DNA from: JAKOQB01 sp036824465
GTDB taxonomy: Bacteria > Pseudomonadota > Gammaproteobacteria > Burkholderiales > Burkholderiaceae_F
DNA: 45,748 nucleotides
Assembly: GCA_036824465.1 (NCBI GenBank)
Contig: DAITAC010000022.1
Location: 1-45,748, forward strand
Direction: 5' to 3'
The number at the start of each line of letters is the position of its first letter. Positions within the stretch are counted from its first letter, which is position 1. Both the position numbers and the translations under genes were made by a program. This document shows, one piece after another, positions 24,393-32,835 of the stretch. The notes beneath the pieces were generated by a model. That model was not told where the DNA came from, ran no database searches, and saw only the letters and a list, made by a program, of their open reading frames with translations.

Positions 24393-25796
24393 TCACATCA
24401 GAATCTTCGGCAACCAAAGGCTGATTGCCGGGATGTAGGTCACCAGACCGAGGCTCACCAGCAGCGGCACCAGCCAAGGCAGGATCGCCATCGTCGTGCG
24501 CTCAAAGGACAGCTTCGACACGCGCGCCAGCACGAACAGCACCAGACCCATCGGCGGATGCAGCAAGCCGATCATCAGGTTCAGCACCATGATCAGGCCG
24601 AAATGCACCGGATCGATTCCGAGTTGCTTGACGATCGGCAGCAGCACCGGCACCAGGATCGTGATTGCCGCGGTCGGCTCGAGAAAGCAGCCGACGAACA
24701 GCATCAATCCGTTCGCGAGCAGCAGAAATGTCCACGGTTCGCTGGTGACACCCAGCACCCACGCGGCGATCATTTCGGTCGTCCGCGTCACCGTCAGCAT
24801 CCAGCCGAAGATCGAGGCCGCCGCGACGATCAGCAGCACGGTCGCGGTGGTTTCGATCGTATCCATCGATACCTTGATCAGCATCCGCCACCGGATCGTC
24901 CGGTACCAGATCAGGCCAAGGAAGAGCGACCACACGCAGGCGGCGATTGCGCCCTCGGTAGCGGTGAAGACACCTGCGGTCATGCCGCCGATCAGCAACA
25001 CCGGGGTCAGGATCGGCAGCACTGCGTCGAAGCGAAAACGCCAGTCCGCGGCGAGCAGCACAACGAGCGCAGCGACCACTGTCGGCACGGGAGGGGCACC
25101 CGCGCTCTGCACCGCGATGATGATCATTGGAAACGCCGCCACCACAGCGAGTTCGAGCAGCGCCTTGCCGAGCCGACCCCATTCAAACTTGATGTCTCCG
25201 CCCCAGCCGTTCTTGTGCGCATAGAACGCGACGGTCGCCATCATCAGCGCCGCCATCACGACACCGGGCAGCAAACCCGCGAGAAACAGCGCACCGACCG
25301 ATACGTTGGCGAACATGCCGTAGATCACGAACGGCAGCGAAGGCGGAATGATCGGCCCGAGCGTCGCAGACGCGGCCGTCACTCCAACCGAAAATTCCGC
25401 GCTGTAGCCATGGTCGCGCATCGCCTTGATTTCGATTGTCCCCAGGCCGGCAGCGTCGGCGATCGCGGTGCCCGACATGCCGGCGAATATCACCGAGCCG
25501 ATGATGTTCACGTGGCCGAGCCCACCCTTGAGCCAGCCCACCAGCGACAGCGCGAAGTTGTAGATGCGGTTGGTGATCCCGGCCGAGTTCATCAGATTGC
25601 CAGCCAGGATGAAGAACGGCACGGCGAGCAGCGGGAACGAATCGATGCCATTCACCATCCGATGGATCACCACGAAATCCGGCACATCGCCGCTGATCAT
25701 CACGTACAGCAGCGACGCGCCTGCCATCGCAATCGCAACGGGCACGCCGGCGCCCATCAGCGCGAGGAACGTCAGCTTGAATCCGGTCGGGCCCAT
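24393..25796 (-). CDS. TRAP transporter large permease subunit (DctM family)
   Basis: The 467-residue protein is highly hydrophobic with about 12 membrane segments. Signature stretches include FILAGNLMNSAGI, GTAIADAAGLGTIEIKAM and LGPIIPPSLPFVIYG, the family's conserved loop. It forms the ion-coupled channel of the TRAP system. It follows dctQ by 18 bp and precedes the dehydratase by 9 bp. Confidence 0.95.
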   Translation of the reverse strand: MGPTGFKLTFLALMGAGVPVAIAMAGASLLYVMISGDVPDFVVIHRMVNGIDSFPLLAVPFFILAGNLMNSAGITNRIYNFALSLVGWLKGGLGHVNIIGSVIFAGMSGTAIADAAGLGTIEIKAMRDHGYSAEFSVGVTAASATLGPIIPPSLPFVIYGMFANVSVGALFLAGLLPGVVMAALMMATVAFYAHKNGWGGDIKFEWGRLGKALLELAVVAAFPMIIIAVQSAGAPPVPTVVAALVVLLAADWRFRFDAVLPILTPVLLIGGMTAGVFTATEGAIAACVWSLFLGLIWYRTIRWRMLIKVSMDTIETTATVLLIVAAASIFGWMLTVTRTTEMIAAWVLGVTSEPWTFLLLANGLMLFVGCFLEPTAAITILVPVLLPIVKQLGIDPVHFGLIMVLNLMIGLLHPPMGLVLFVLARVSKLSFERTTMAILPWLVPLLVSLGLVTYIPAISLWLPKILM

Positions 25797-25814
25797 GGCG
25801 TCACTCGGTGATGT

Positions 25815-26390
25815 TCAGTGATGCTCAGCAAGTTCGGGGTTCTCAAGCACTGACTCACCTCGTCGCAGGTTGACAATTCCGACCTGCACCGCGCGCCACG
25901 TCATCAGCGCAAAGCCCACCAGCACAACCGCGTACATGATGCCGATCGGCCAGTTGATCACCGACATCGGCTGACCACCGATGCGCGTCATCAGCGCGTA
26001 GGTCAGGTACACCGCGTAGGCAAGGAACGCGATCCGCGCCAGATCCACCAGGGTCGAAAGGACGCGCATGATCGGTCGCGGCAGAATGCGATAGAAGAAA
26101 TCAACCTGAATGTGATTGTTCTTGCGCACGCCGATCGCCGCGCCGATGAAGACGGTGCAGATCAGCAGGTAGCGCGCGATCTCCTCCGTCCAGGCGGCTG
26201 AGTCATTCAGCGCATAGCGAGTGAAGAACTGGTAGAAGATCACCGTTGCCAGAACCCAGAAGAACACCAGCGCAATCCACTCCTCGACGTGATACACGGA
26301 CAGGTCGACCGGCGCATCGTGCACATCGAAATGCCCGTCCGCCGTCATCACCGGCGCATCGTCGTCGCTGACGGTTCGTTCCGGGTTCAT
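25815..26390 (-). CDS. TRAP transporter small permease subunit (DctQ family)
   Basis: The 191-residue protein has a ~45-residue cytoplasmic start then four membrane helices: WIALVFFWVLATVIFYQFF, then YLLICTVFIGAAIGV, LVDLARIAFLAYAVYL and IGIMYAVVLVGFALMTW. The interhelix RKNNHIQVDFFY is typical of DctQ. It pairs with DctM. It starts 6 bp after the regulator's stop, so the regulator gene is probably co-transcribed. Confidence 0.92.
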   Translation of the reverse strand: MNPERTVSDDDAPVMTADGHFDVHDAPVDLSVYHVEEWIALVFFWVLATVIFYQFFTRYALNDSAAWTEEIARYLLICTVFIGAAIGVRKNNHIQVDFFYRILPRPIMRVLSTLVDLARIAFLAYAVYLTYALMTRIGGQPMSVINWPIGIMYAVVLVGFALMTWRAVQVGIVNLRRGESVLENPELAEHH

Positions 26391-26396
26391 CGATGA

Positions 26397-27095
26397 CTAC
26401 TTTCCGAAGCTGCGTTTGAAGCGCATTGCGGCGCGATTCAGATGCCGCTTCATCGCCGCGCGCGCGCCGCTCGCATCATGTCGCTCGATCGCAGCCAGCA
26501 CCGCCTCGTGCTCGCTGATCGCCGCGGTCCACAGTGCCGGTGTGTCGAAGTGATGTTCGAGGCGCAGGAAGAGCGGTCCGGTTCGCTGCACCCACAGGGT
26601 ATTGACGAGCATTGCCAGGGCGCTGTTTGCGCTGGCTGCGCCGATGCGTTCGTGAAACAGTCGGTCACCGGCAAGCGGAACGACGTTGCGCCGATGGTCG
26701 CGGCTCATCGACGTCAAAGCGGACTTCAGCTGCCTGATCTGTGTCGGCGTTGCATTGCGTGCGGCCAATGCCGCGCACTCGGATTCAATCACACGCCGTG
26801 CCTGGATCAGTTCGAACGGTCCGGAGTCGGGCGGCAATGCAACCCGACCTGCAGCCACTCGGTCGCGGTTCTTCACGAAGACGCCGGCGCCGACGCGCAC
26901 CTCCACATATCCTTCGACCTCGAGCGCGATCAGCGCCTCGCGCACCGATGGCCGACTGACTCGGAGCTGGCGTGCCAGATCCCGCTCGGCCGGCAAGCGC
27001 GCGCCGGGCTGGAACTCGCCACGCCGGATCAGCGTGACAAGTTGATCGGCAATCTGCCGGTACAGTCGCCGCGCTTCAACCGCTTTCAATGGCAT
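26397..27095 (-). CDS. GntR-family (FadR/FCD type) transcriptional regulator of the sugar-acid cluster
   Basis: The 232-residue protein has an N-terminal winged helix (LPAERDLARQLRVSRPSVREALIALEVEGYVEVR, quoted in part: LAGEF-type wing ending GAGVFVK) and a C-terminal FCD domain with the metal/ligand pattern around LFHERIGAASAN and SEHEAVLAAIERHD. The start at 27095 (MPLKAVEARRLYRQIADQL) matches the family; a longer frame to 27206 would run into the divergent promoter. It is the first gene of the TRAP/dehydratase unit and faces the SDR gene, so it likely represses both until a sugar acid or keto-deoxy acid binds. Confidence 0.9.
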   Translation of the reverse strand: MPLKAVEARRLYRQIADQLVTLIRRGEFQPGARLPAERDLARQLRVSRPSVREALIALEVEGYVEVRVGAGVFVKNRDRVAAGRVALPPDSGPFELIQARRVIESECAALAARNATPTQIRQLKSALTSMSRDHRRNVVPLAGDRLFHERIGAASANSALAMLVNTLWVQRTGPLFLRLEHHFDTPALWTAAISEHEAVLAAIERHDASGARAAMKRHLNRAAMRFKRSFGK

Positions 27096-27173
27096 GGCAA
27101 TGAGATGCTCGTGCTGAATGCGACCTGCGATGGACAAGCTCGGGACCAACTCGTAGACTGCCCGCGCTGGTAA

Positions 27174-27188
27174 AGTGGTCAGGCCAAT
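27174..27188. promoter_or_regulatory. Candidate GntR operator in the divergent promoter
   Basis: The 15-bp sequence AGTGGTCAGGCCAAT is an imperfect inverted repeat that matches 10 of the 12 defined bases of the ATTGGT-N3-ACCAAT type of site bound by several FadR-family GntR regulators (PdhR, LldR, UxuR/ExuR-like). It lies between the regulator gene (start 27095) and the SDR gene (start 27264), where a shared operator would be expected. The match is by eye. Confidence 0.45.
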
Positions 27189-27263
27189 TGCGGGCCAGCT
27201 TCGCATAGGCGACTGGCAGTGTCAACGAACGGACACCGGGGCGCAGCACAACACGGGGGACCA

Positions 27264-28001
27264 ATGGCGGGGCGTCTACAGGGCAAATCGGCACTGGTGA
27301 CCGCAGCCGGTCAGGGCATGGGCCGGGCCGGCGCACTTGCCTTCGCGCGCGAAGGCGCGCGCGTGCTGGCCACGGATCTGAAACCTGACTCGCTGCGAAC
27401 ACTTGAGGCAGCGGGCATCACCACGCGGGCGCTCAATGTGCGCGATCACGATGCGGTACGCGCGCTCGTCGATGAGATCGGTGCGGTCGACATCCTGTTC
27501 AACTGCGCAGGCTACGTGCACCAGGGGACGATCCTCGACTGCTCTCTGGAAGACTGGGACTTCAGTTTTGACCTCAACGTGCGCAGCATGTTTGTGCTGA
27601 CCAAGGCGGTGCTGCCAAAGATGATCGCTGCCGGCGGCGGCGTGATCCTCAACATGGCGTCGGTGCTTGGTGCACACAAGGCCGCGCCGAATCGGCTGGC
27701 GTATGCCGCGAGCAAGGCCGCGGTCGCGGGCTTCACACGCGCACTCGCAGTTGATCACGTCAAGCAGGGAATCCGCGTCAACTGCATCTGCCCGGGCACG
27801 GTCGACACACCGTCGCTGGGAGAACGCATCGCTGCGTTTGCGGACCCGGTGCAGGCGCGGAAGGATTTCGTTGCGCGCCAGCCGATGGGTCGGCTGGCGA
27901 CCGCGGAAGAAATCGCCGAGACGTTCGTTTACCTAGTTTCGGATGAAGCATCGTTCATGACCGGCCAGGCCATCTTCGTCGATGGCGGCATGAGTCTTTG
28001 A
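27264..28001 (+). CDS. SDR-family dehydrogenase, probably acting on a 2-keto-3-deoxy sugar acid
   Basis: The 245-residue classical SDR has the cofactor motif TAAGQGMGRA, the NCAG motif, and the catalytic triad in NMASVLG and YAASKAA. An acidic residue after strand 2 (ATDLKPDSL) suggests NAD preference. The start ATG at 27264 is preceded by a GGGGGA tract; an upstream GTG at 27219 adds 15 unlikely residues. It resembles the dehydrogenases that oxidise 2-keto-3-deoxy-L-fuconate or -rhamnonate. Placement opposite a UxaA-family dehydratase and directly before an FAH hydrolase fits that step; other hydroxy acids remain possible. Confidence 0.87.
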   Translation: MAGRLQGKSALVTAAGQGMGRAGALAFAREGARVLATDLKPDSLRTLEAAGITTRALNVRDHDAVRALVDEIGAVDILFNCAGYVHQGTILDCSLEDWDFSFDLNVRSMFVLTKAVLPKMIAAGGGVILNMASVLGAHKAAPNRLAYAASKAAVAGFTRALAVDHVKQGIRVNCICPGTVDTPSLGERIAAFADPVQARKDFVARQPMGRLATAEEIAETFVYLVSDEASFMTGQAIFVDGGMSL

Positions 28002-28019
28002 AACCTGTCAAGGAGGACC

Positions 28020-28871
28020 ATGAAACTACTGCGTTATGGCCCTGCGGGGCGTGAGAAACCGGGCTTGCTAGACGGGGACGGCAACATGCGCGATCTGTCG
28101 AGCGTCGTGTCGCAGATCGACAGTCAACTGCTCGCACCACGCGAACTGGCGAAGTTGCGCAAGATCGACCCAGCTACCCTGCCCCGCGTGCGCGGGAACC
28201 CGCGGCTTGGTGTGCCCTACATTGGAATCGGCAAGTTCCTGGCGATCGGCCTGAATTTCTCCGACCACGCCGCGGAGTCGAACATGCCCGTGCCGGCGGA
28301 ACCGATCGTTTTCACCAAGGCCACGACGTGCATCACCGGACCCAACGACGGAATCGTGATTCCAAAGAATTCAACCAAGACCGACTGGGAAGTCGAGCTC
28401 GGCGTCGTGATCGGCGCCAGGGCGCAGTACGTTGCGCAGAACGACGCTCTGAAGCACGTCGCCGGCTATTGCATCGTCAACGACATCAGCGAACGCAACT
28501 TCCAGCTCGAGCGAGGCAGCCAGTGGGACAAGGGCAAAGGGTGCGACACGTTTGGCCCGATCGGCCCGTACCTGGTGACGACCGACGAGATCACGGATCC
28601 GCAGACGCTCGACATGTGGCTCGATATCAACGGCGAGAAGCGCCAGCGCGGCAACACGCGCACGATGGTCTTCGGCGTCGCACATCTGGTGAGCTACATC
28701 AGCCAGTTCATGACGCTGCTGCCGGGCGACATCATCACGACCGGCACGCCGCCGGGCGTGGGCATGGGAATGAGGCCGCCGCAGTTCCTGAAAGCAGGCG
28801 ACGTCGTCACGCTCGGCATCGCCGGCCTCGGCAAACAGCAGCAGCAGGTCACCGCGTACAGCGCACGCTGA
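28020..28871 (+). CDS. Fumarylacetoacetate-hydrolase-family protein, likely 2,4-diketo-3-deoxy acid hydrolase
   Basis: The 283-residue protein has an N-terminal cap (~1-70) and the FAH core with FLAIGLNFSDHAAE, the metal ligands in TDWEVELGVVIG, GYCIVNDISERNFQ and DIITTGTPPGVGMG. It is preceded by AAGGAGG. Family members cleave C-C bonds of diketo acids or decarboxylate; those clustered with an SDR as here split 2,4-diketo-3-deoxy sugar acids into pyruvate and a 2-hydroxy acid. It lies 18 bp after the SDR. The generic 'ureidoglycolate lyase' label often given to such proteins is not supported by context. Confidence 0.88.
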   Translation: MKLLRYGPAGREKPGLLDGDGNMRDLSSVVSQIDSQLLAPRELAKLRKIDPATLPRVRGNPRLGVPYIGIGKFLAIGLNFSDHAAESNMPVPAEPIVFTKATTCITGPNDGIVIPKNSTKTDWEVELGVVIGARAQYVAQNDALKHVAGYCIVNDISERNFQLERGSQWDKGKGCDTFGPIGPYLVTTDEITDPQTLDMWLDINGEKRQRGNTRTMVFGVAHLVSYISQFMTLLPGDIITTGTPPGVGMGMRPPQFLKAGDVVTLGIAGLGKQQQQVTAYSAR

Positions 28872-28908
28872 TCGCAACACGGGTCCGCAATCCCTTGCCG
28901 GGCGCCGC

Positions 28909-29841
28909 ATGAAACACGACGTGCTGATGATCTCGAACGTCTACGAGCCGACGTTCAAAACGCTCGACGGGCATTACACGCTGCATCACCTGTGGCGCGC
29001 CGCCGATCGCGATGCGATGCTCGCCGGCCTGCCACGCATTACCGCGGCGGTCACGAGCGGCGGGGTTGGTGCCAGTCGTGACCTGATGGCCAAGGTGCCG
29101 CAACTCGAAATCATTGCCTGCTTCGGCGTCGGCGTCGACGCGATCGATCTCGACTATGCCAGGCAGCGCGGCATCCGCGTCACCAACACTCCAGATGTGC
29201 TGACCGACGAAGTCGCGGATCTCGCGCTCGGGCTGATGCTCGCCACGGCGCGCCGCATTGTCGAAGCGGACCGCTACGTGCGTTCAGGTGCGTGGCTGCG
29301 CAGCACGATGCACCTGAACGTGCGGATGCACCGAAAGCGGCTCGGCATCGTCGGCATGGGAAGGATCGGCCAGGCGATCGCCGCGCGCGCGGCGGCTTTC
29401 AACATGCAGATCGCCTACCACGGCCCCCAGGCAAAGGATGTGCCTTATCGCTACGAGCCCGATTGCGTCACGCTCGCACGCTCAGTCGATTTCCTGGTCG
29501 CCGCGTGCCCGGGCGGCGCCGCAACGCGCGGCATCATCAGCCGCGCAGTGATTGATGCGCTCGGACCGAAGGGGATCTTCATCAACATCGCGCGCGGCTC
29601 CGTGGTCGATGAGCCAGCCCTGGTCGACGCGCTGGTCAGCGGCCGCCTCGGCGGTGCGGGCCTTGATGTATTCGCCGACGAGCCGCGCGTGCCAGAACCC
29701 CTGCTCAAGCTCGACAACGTGGTGCTGCAGCCGCATCAGGCCAGCGCCACGCATGAGACGCGCTCTGCAATGGGACAACTCGTGATCGACAACCTCGCCG
29801 CGTACTTTTCCGGCCGGCCGTTGCCGACCCCGGTAGCCTGA
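28909..29841 (+). CDS. D-isomer-specific 2-hydroxyacid dehydrogenase, 310 residues
   Basis: The NAD-binding motif is LGIVGMGRIGQAIAAR (from about residue 141); catalytic residues are the arginine in CFGVGVDAID / NIARGSVVDE and the histidine in QPHQASATHETR, with the acidic residue in DVFADEPRVP. It resembles glyoxylate/hydroxypyruvate reductases. It follows the hydrolase by 37 bp and may reduce or oxidise the 2-hydroxy acid product of the preceding pathway. Substrate not determinable. Confidence 0.9.
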   Translation: MKHDVLMISNVYEPTFKTLDGHYTLHHLWRAADRDAMLAGLPRITAAVTSGGVGASRDLMAKVPQLEIIACFGVGVDAIDLDYARQRGIRVTNTPDVLTDEVADLALGLMLATARRIVEADRYVRSGAWLRSTMHLNVRMHRKRLGIVGMGRIGQAIAARAAAFNMQIAYHGPQAKDVPYRYEPDCVTLARSVDFLVAACPGGAATRGIISRAVIDALGPKGIFINIARGSVVDEPALVDALVSGRLGGAGLDVFADEPRVPEPLLKLDNVVLQPHQASATHETRSAMGQLVIDNLAAYFSGRPLPTPVA

Positions 29842-29853
29842 TCCGCACGACTC

Positions 29854-30630
29854 CTAGCTCAACATGTTCGTATCGCCGCACACCGAAAGTGCCTGACCGG
29901 AAATCAGGCGCCCGCGCGGGCTGGCGACGAACACGACGAGGTCAGCCAACTGCTGCGGCGTCACGTAATCCTTCAGTGACGTGAACGAGAAGGCGAGCTT
30001 CTCAATCTCATCGAACGACACGCCGCGCGCCTGCGCCTTCGCCGTCAGCACGCGCTTCTGTCGCTCGCCGGCAACGATGCCTGGCAGCAATGCATTGACA
30101 CGGATGTTGTCCGGCCCCAGTTCCATCGCAAGCGATCTGGTCAACCCGATTACGCCCCATTTGGCCGCCGCGTACGGCGTTCGCAGCGGGAAGCCGAACC
30201 GGCCCGCCAGCGACGACACGTTGATGATGCTGGCATTGGCCGACTGCCGCAGCGCAGGCACCGCCAGCCGTACGCAATTGAATTGCCCGGTGAGATCGAT
30301 CGCCAGACAGCGATCCCAATCCTGCGGGTCGATTTCATCCACCCGCCCGGTCGGACCGGCAATGCCGGCGTTGTTGATCAGGCAATCGAGACCTCCCAGT
30401 TTCGCGAGACCTTCGTTGAAGAAGCGAGCCACGTCGGCGCGCGACGCCACGTCACAGCGTGTCCAGCTCAGCAGCGGGTCCGACTGCGCCAGTGCAGCGA
30501 GTGCCTTCTCGTCCACATCACACACATGGACGCGGGCGCCCTCTAGAACCAACGCGCGCGCGATCTCCAGTCCGATGCCGGCGCCACCGGCTGAAATCAT
30601 GACCCGCAGGCCTTCGATCTGCATGTCCAT
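29854..30630 (-). CDS. SDR-family oxidoreductase, 258 residues
   Basis: A classical SDR with cofactor region ISAGGAGIGLEIARAL (where the usual TG pair is replaced by SA), LINNAGIAG and the active-site YAAAKWG. The Asp in VHVCDVDEKAL suggests NAD. Start at ATG 30630 behind AAAGG; a second ATG at 30624 is possible. It is convergent with the 2-hydroxyacid dehydrogenase, 12 bp apart, and lies 14 bp after the GntR gene, so it is probably controlled by that regulator. Substrate unknown. Confidence 0.86.
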   Translation of the reverse strand: MDMQIEGLRVMISAGGAGIGLEIARALVLEGARVHVCDVDEKALAALAQSDPLLSWTRCDVASRADVARFFNEGLAKLGGLDCLINNAGIAGPTGRVDEIDPQDWDRCLAIDLTGQFNCVRLAVPALRQSANASIINVSSLAGRFGFPLRTPYAAAKWGVIGLTRSLAMELGPDNIRVNALLPGIVAGERQKRVLTAKAQARGVSFDEIEKLAFSFTSLKDYVTPQQLADLVVFVASPRGRLISGQALSVCGDTNMLS

Positions 30631-30644
30631 TTGCTGAGACCTTT

Positions 30645-31361
30645 TCAATTGGGCCGGTCGTCCGGGAGCACGCCGCGCGACTCGATGAAAGCAGCAGCGC
30701 CCTCGATATCCGCCGCCAACGCGGCTCGCGCGATGCGTGGCTTGCACCCCTCGATCGCTGCCAGCAGTTCGGCATGACAGCGCTCGGCCGCGCCGATGCG
30801 CAGGCGCGGCGCACTCGAGCGCATGTCGAAATTCAGCACCGGTCCGATCCGCAGCCACAGCCCCTCGATGATGGGCATCAAAGACGGCAGACCGGCCGCT
30901 CGATACACGGAGAAATGGAACGCCTGGTTGGCCCTGACCGCGACACCGACATCGGGGCGCTGGCGGCGGCACTGGCGTCGAAACTCAGCGTCATGTCGGC
31001 GCATCGCGGCAAGGTCCTTGTCGTTGCGCTGCTCGGCGGCGCGCTCGGCGGCGAACCCTTCGATGGCGAGCCGAATCGCGGTCAATTCGCGAAACTGCGG
31101 CAACGAAACCACGGGCACGCGCACGGCACGATTCGGCAAAACCTCGAGCGCACGATCGGTGATCAGACGCGCGACCGCTGCGCGGACCGGCGTGACGGAT
31201 ACGCCGAGCCGATCCGCGACGGTGCGCAGCGACAGTTTCTCTCCCGGCGTCAGCACCCCCGAGACCAGCAGCTCGGACAACTGCGCGTGCACTTCGCCGG
31301 CCATCGTCGAGCGTGCGTGTTCTCTATGCTCTGGCAGCCGGCCGGCGCGCGCCTGGTTCAT
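30645..31361 (-). CDS. GntR-family (FCD type) transcriptional regulator
   Basis: The 238-residue protein has a winged helix (GEKLSLRTVADRLGVSVTPV then VRAAVARLITDRALEVLP) and an FCD ligand domain with AVRANQAFHFSVYRAAG and CHAELLAAI. ATG at 31361 is the first credible start; a TTG 11 codons earlier is open but unsupported. It precedes an SDR in the same direction and faces the Liv transporter, suggesting control of both. Confidence 0.88.
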   Translation of the reverse strand: MNQARAGRLPEHREHARSTMAGEVHAQLSELLVSGVLTPGEKLSLRTVADRLGVSVTPVRAAVARLITDRALEVLPNRAVRVPVVSLPQFRELTAIRLAIEGFAAERAAEQRNDKDLAAMRRHDAEFRRQCRRQRPDVGVAVRANQAFHFSVYRAAGLPSLMPIIEGLWLRIGPVLNFDMRSSAPRLRIGAAERCHAELLAAIEGCKPRIARAALAADIEGAAAFIESRGVLPDDRPN

Positions 31362-31416
31362 CGTGTTCCCGTCTTCCGTTATTCCGCTGGACAAACCGCG
31401 GCGGCTGATTCACGAT

Positions 31417-31432
31417 AACTGTGATCACAGTT
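31417..31432. promoter_or_regulatory. 16-bp perfect palindrome, candidate operator between GntR gene and livK
   Basis: AACTGTGATCACAGTT reads identically on both strands. It sits 56 bp upstream of the GntR start and 68 bp upstream of the binding-protein start, so a bound dimer could affect both promoters. The TGTGATCACA core resembles other FCD-type GntR sites. A CRP site would need a spacer between TGTGA and TCACA, which is missing. Confidence 0.55.
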
Positions 31433-31500
31433 CTGGGCAAGCGTGGCCGGCGCGCGGCAGACCGGCATCCAATAAAAGCAGTTTGAACAAGGAGGAGATC

Positions 31501-32751
31501 GTGACCGACATTCGCAGTTCTTCCCGCCGCACCTTCGTCCAGGGCGCCGGATTCGCCGCCGCGGCCGGCATCGCCGGCTTCCCGTTCATCAGCTACGGCC
31601 AGTCCGATGCCATTCGCATCGGCCACCTGACGCCGCGCACCGGATTTCTCGGGCCGCTGGGCGAGTTCGCGGTGCAGGCCGCCGATCTTGCCGTCGACGA
31701 GATCAACGCCGCTGGCGGCGTCAATGGCCGCAAGATCGAACTGCTGAAGGAAGACTCGGTCAATCCGCAGACGGCTTCGACCAAGGCCGAGCGCATGGTC
31801 GAACGCGACAAGGTCGCCTGCATCATCGGCGAGATTTCATCCGCCTCCGCGCTGACGATCGGCCAGGTGGTCGAGCGCACGAAAACGCTCTTCATCAACT
31901 CCGGGGCCAACTCGGATGAACTGCGTGGCAAGAGTTGCAAGAAGTATGTGTTCCACATCGAGAGCCAGAACTCGATGTATGTGAAGACCTGCGGCCGCTC
32001 GCTGCTGGCGCAGGGTCTCGTCAAGGGCAAGAAGTGGTTCTCGCTGACCGCCGACTACGCGTTCGGACATGATCTGCTGCGCGTTGCCAAGCGCTTCATG
32101 TCCGCCAACGGCGGCGACTTCGCTGCCGACAAGCTGGTGCCGACCGATGTGACCGACTTCTCACCGCTGCTTCTGGAGATCCGCAGCGCCAAGCCTGATC
32201 TTGTGATCTCCAATCTCGCCGGCAACCAGATCACCAATTTCCTGAAGCAATACTCGGAGTTTGGCCTGCCCTTCCCCGTCGCCGGTTTCGGCTTTGATAC
32301 GGCGGTGGCCTGGGGCGCAGGACGGGGCAATTTCCTCGGCACGTGGCCGCTCGTCTGGCATCACCTGATCGATACCCCGGCATCGAAGAAATTCGTGGCC
32401 GACTTCACCAAGCGCTACAACCGTCCGCCGGAGAACCAGGCGTGGGGCGACTACAACGCGATCAAGCTGACGGCGCAGGCAATGGCGGAAACCAAGTCGA
32501 CCGACTCGACCAAGCTGGTCGAGCACTTCGAAAAGGGCGCGAAATTCGGCCTGATGAAGACGCGCGAAGGTTACTTCCGCAAGAGCGATCACCAGATGAT
32601 GCACGAGATGTACACGGTGCAGGCGATTCCGGCGGCGCAGCTCAAGAACAACTACGACATCTTCACGTCGTCGCCGCCGATACCGGGACCGAACGAGTCG
32701 CTTGAAGTGATAGCGACCACGGCGGAGGAGAACGAGTGCAAGATGGCGTGA
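31501..32751 (+). CDS. Branched-chain amino acid/amide-type ABC transporter substrate-binding protein (LivK family)
   Basis: The 416-residue protein starts at GTG 31501 behind a strong AAGGAGGAG. It begins VTDIRSSSRRTFVQGAGFAA, a probable twin-arginine export signal. Mature sequence IRIGHLTPRTGFLGPLGEFA and INAAGGVNGRKIELL are typical of type I periplasmic binding proteins. Family members bind amino acids, amides, urea or aromatic and other organic acids; the linked dehydrogenase and BKACE genes point to an organic acid rather than leucine. It is the first gene of the Liv unit. Confidence 0.93.
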   Translation: MTDIRSSSRRTFVQGAGFAAAAGIAGFPFISYGQSDAIRIGHLTPRTGFLGPLGEFAVQAADLAVDEINAAGGVNGRKIELLKEDSVNPQTASTKAERMVERDKVACIIGEISSASALTIGQVVERTKTLFINSGANSDELRGKSCKKYVFHIESQNSMYVKTCGRSLLAQGLVKGKKWFSLTADYAFGHDLLRVAKRFMSANGGDFAADKLVPTDVTDFSPLLLEIRSAKPDLVISNLAGNQITNFLKQYSEFGLPFPVAGFGFDTAVAWGAGRGNFLGTWPLVWHHLIDTPASKKFVADFTKRYNRPPENQAWGDYNAIKLTAQAMAETKSTDSTKLVEHFEKGAKFGLMKTREGYFRKSDHQMMHEMYTVQAIPAAQLKNNYDIFTSSPPIPGPNESLEVIATTAEENECKMA

Positions 32752-32779
32752 GCGGCCATCGCTGGATTCGTTAGCAGCG

Positions 32780-32820
32780 TCTTCCCTCACCCCAACCCCT
32801 CTCCCGGCGGGAGAGGGGCC
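32780..32820. repeat. Dispersed hairpin repeat between livK and livH
   Basis: The sequence CCCTCACCCCAACCCCTCTC followed by a mirror half forms a perfect 10-bp stem (CCCCTCTCCC at 32796-32805 and GGGAGAGGGG at 32809-32818) with a 3-base GGC loop. The same CCCTCACCCCAACCC...hairpin is a widespread intergenic repeat in proteobacteria. There is no T-tract, so it is not a classic terminator, but such a stem may stabilise the binding-protein mRNA or reduce read-through into the permease genes, which would match the usual excess of binding protein. Confidence 0.75.
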
Positions 32821-32835
32821 TGACCGCGCGCCGCC

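Noticed and set aside
23187..25811. Long open frame on the plus strand opposite the UxaA-family and DctM genes, 874 codons
   Set aside because: Composition is dominated by Arg, His, Gln and Asp with no recognisable fold; both antisense genes are well supported.
32780..32820. Rho-independent terminator between livK and livH
   Set aside because: The 10-bp stem is strong but is followed by GC-rich sequence without a T-tract, and the same sequence type is a common dispersed repeat.
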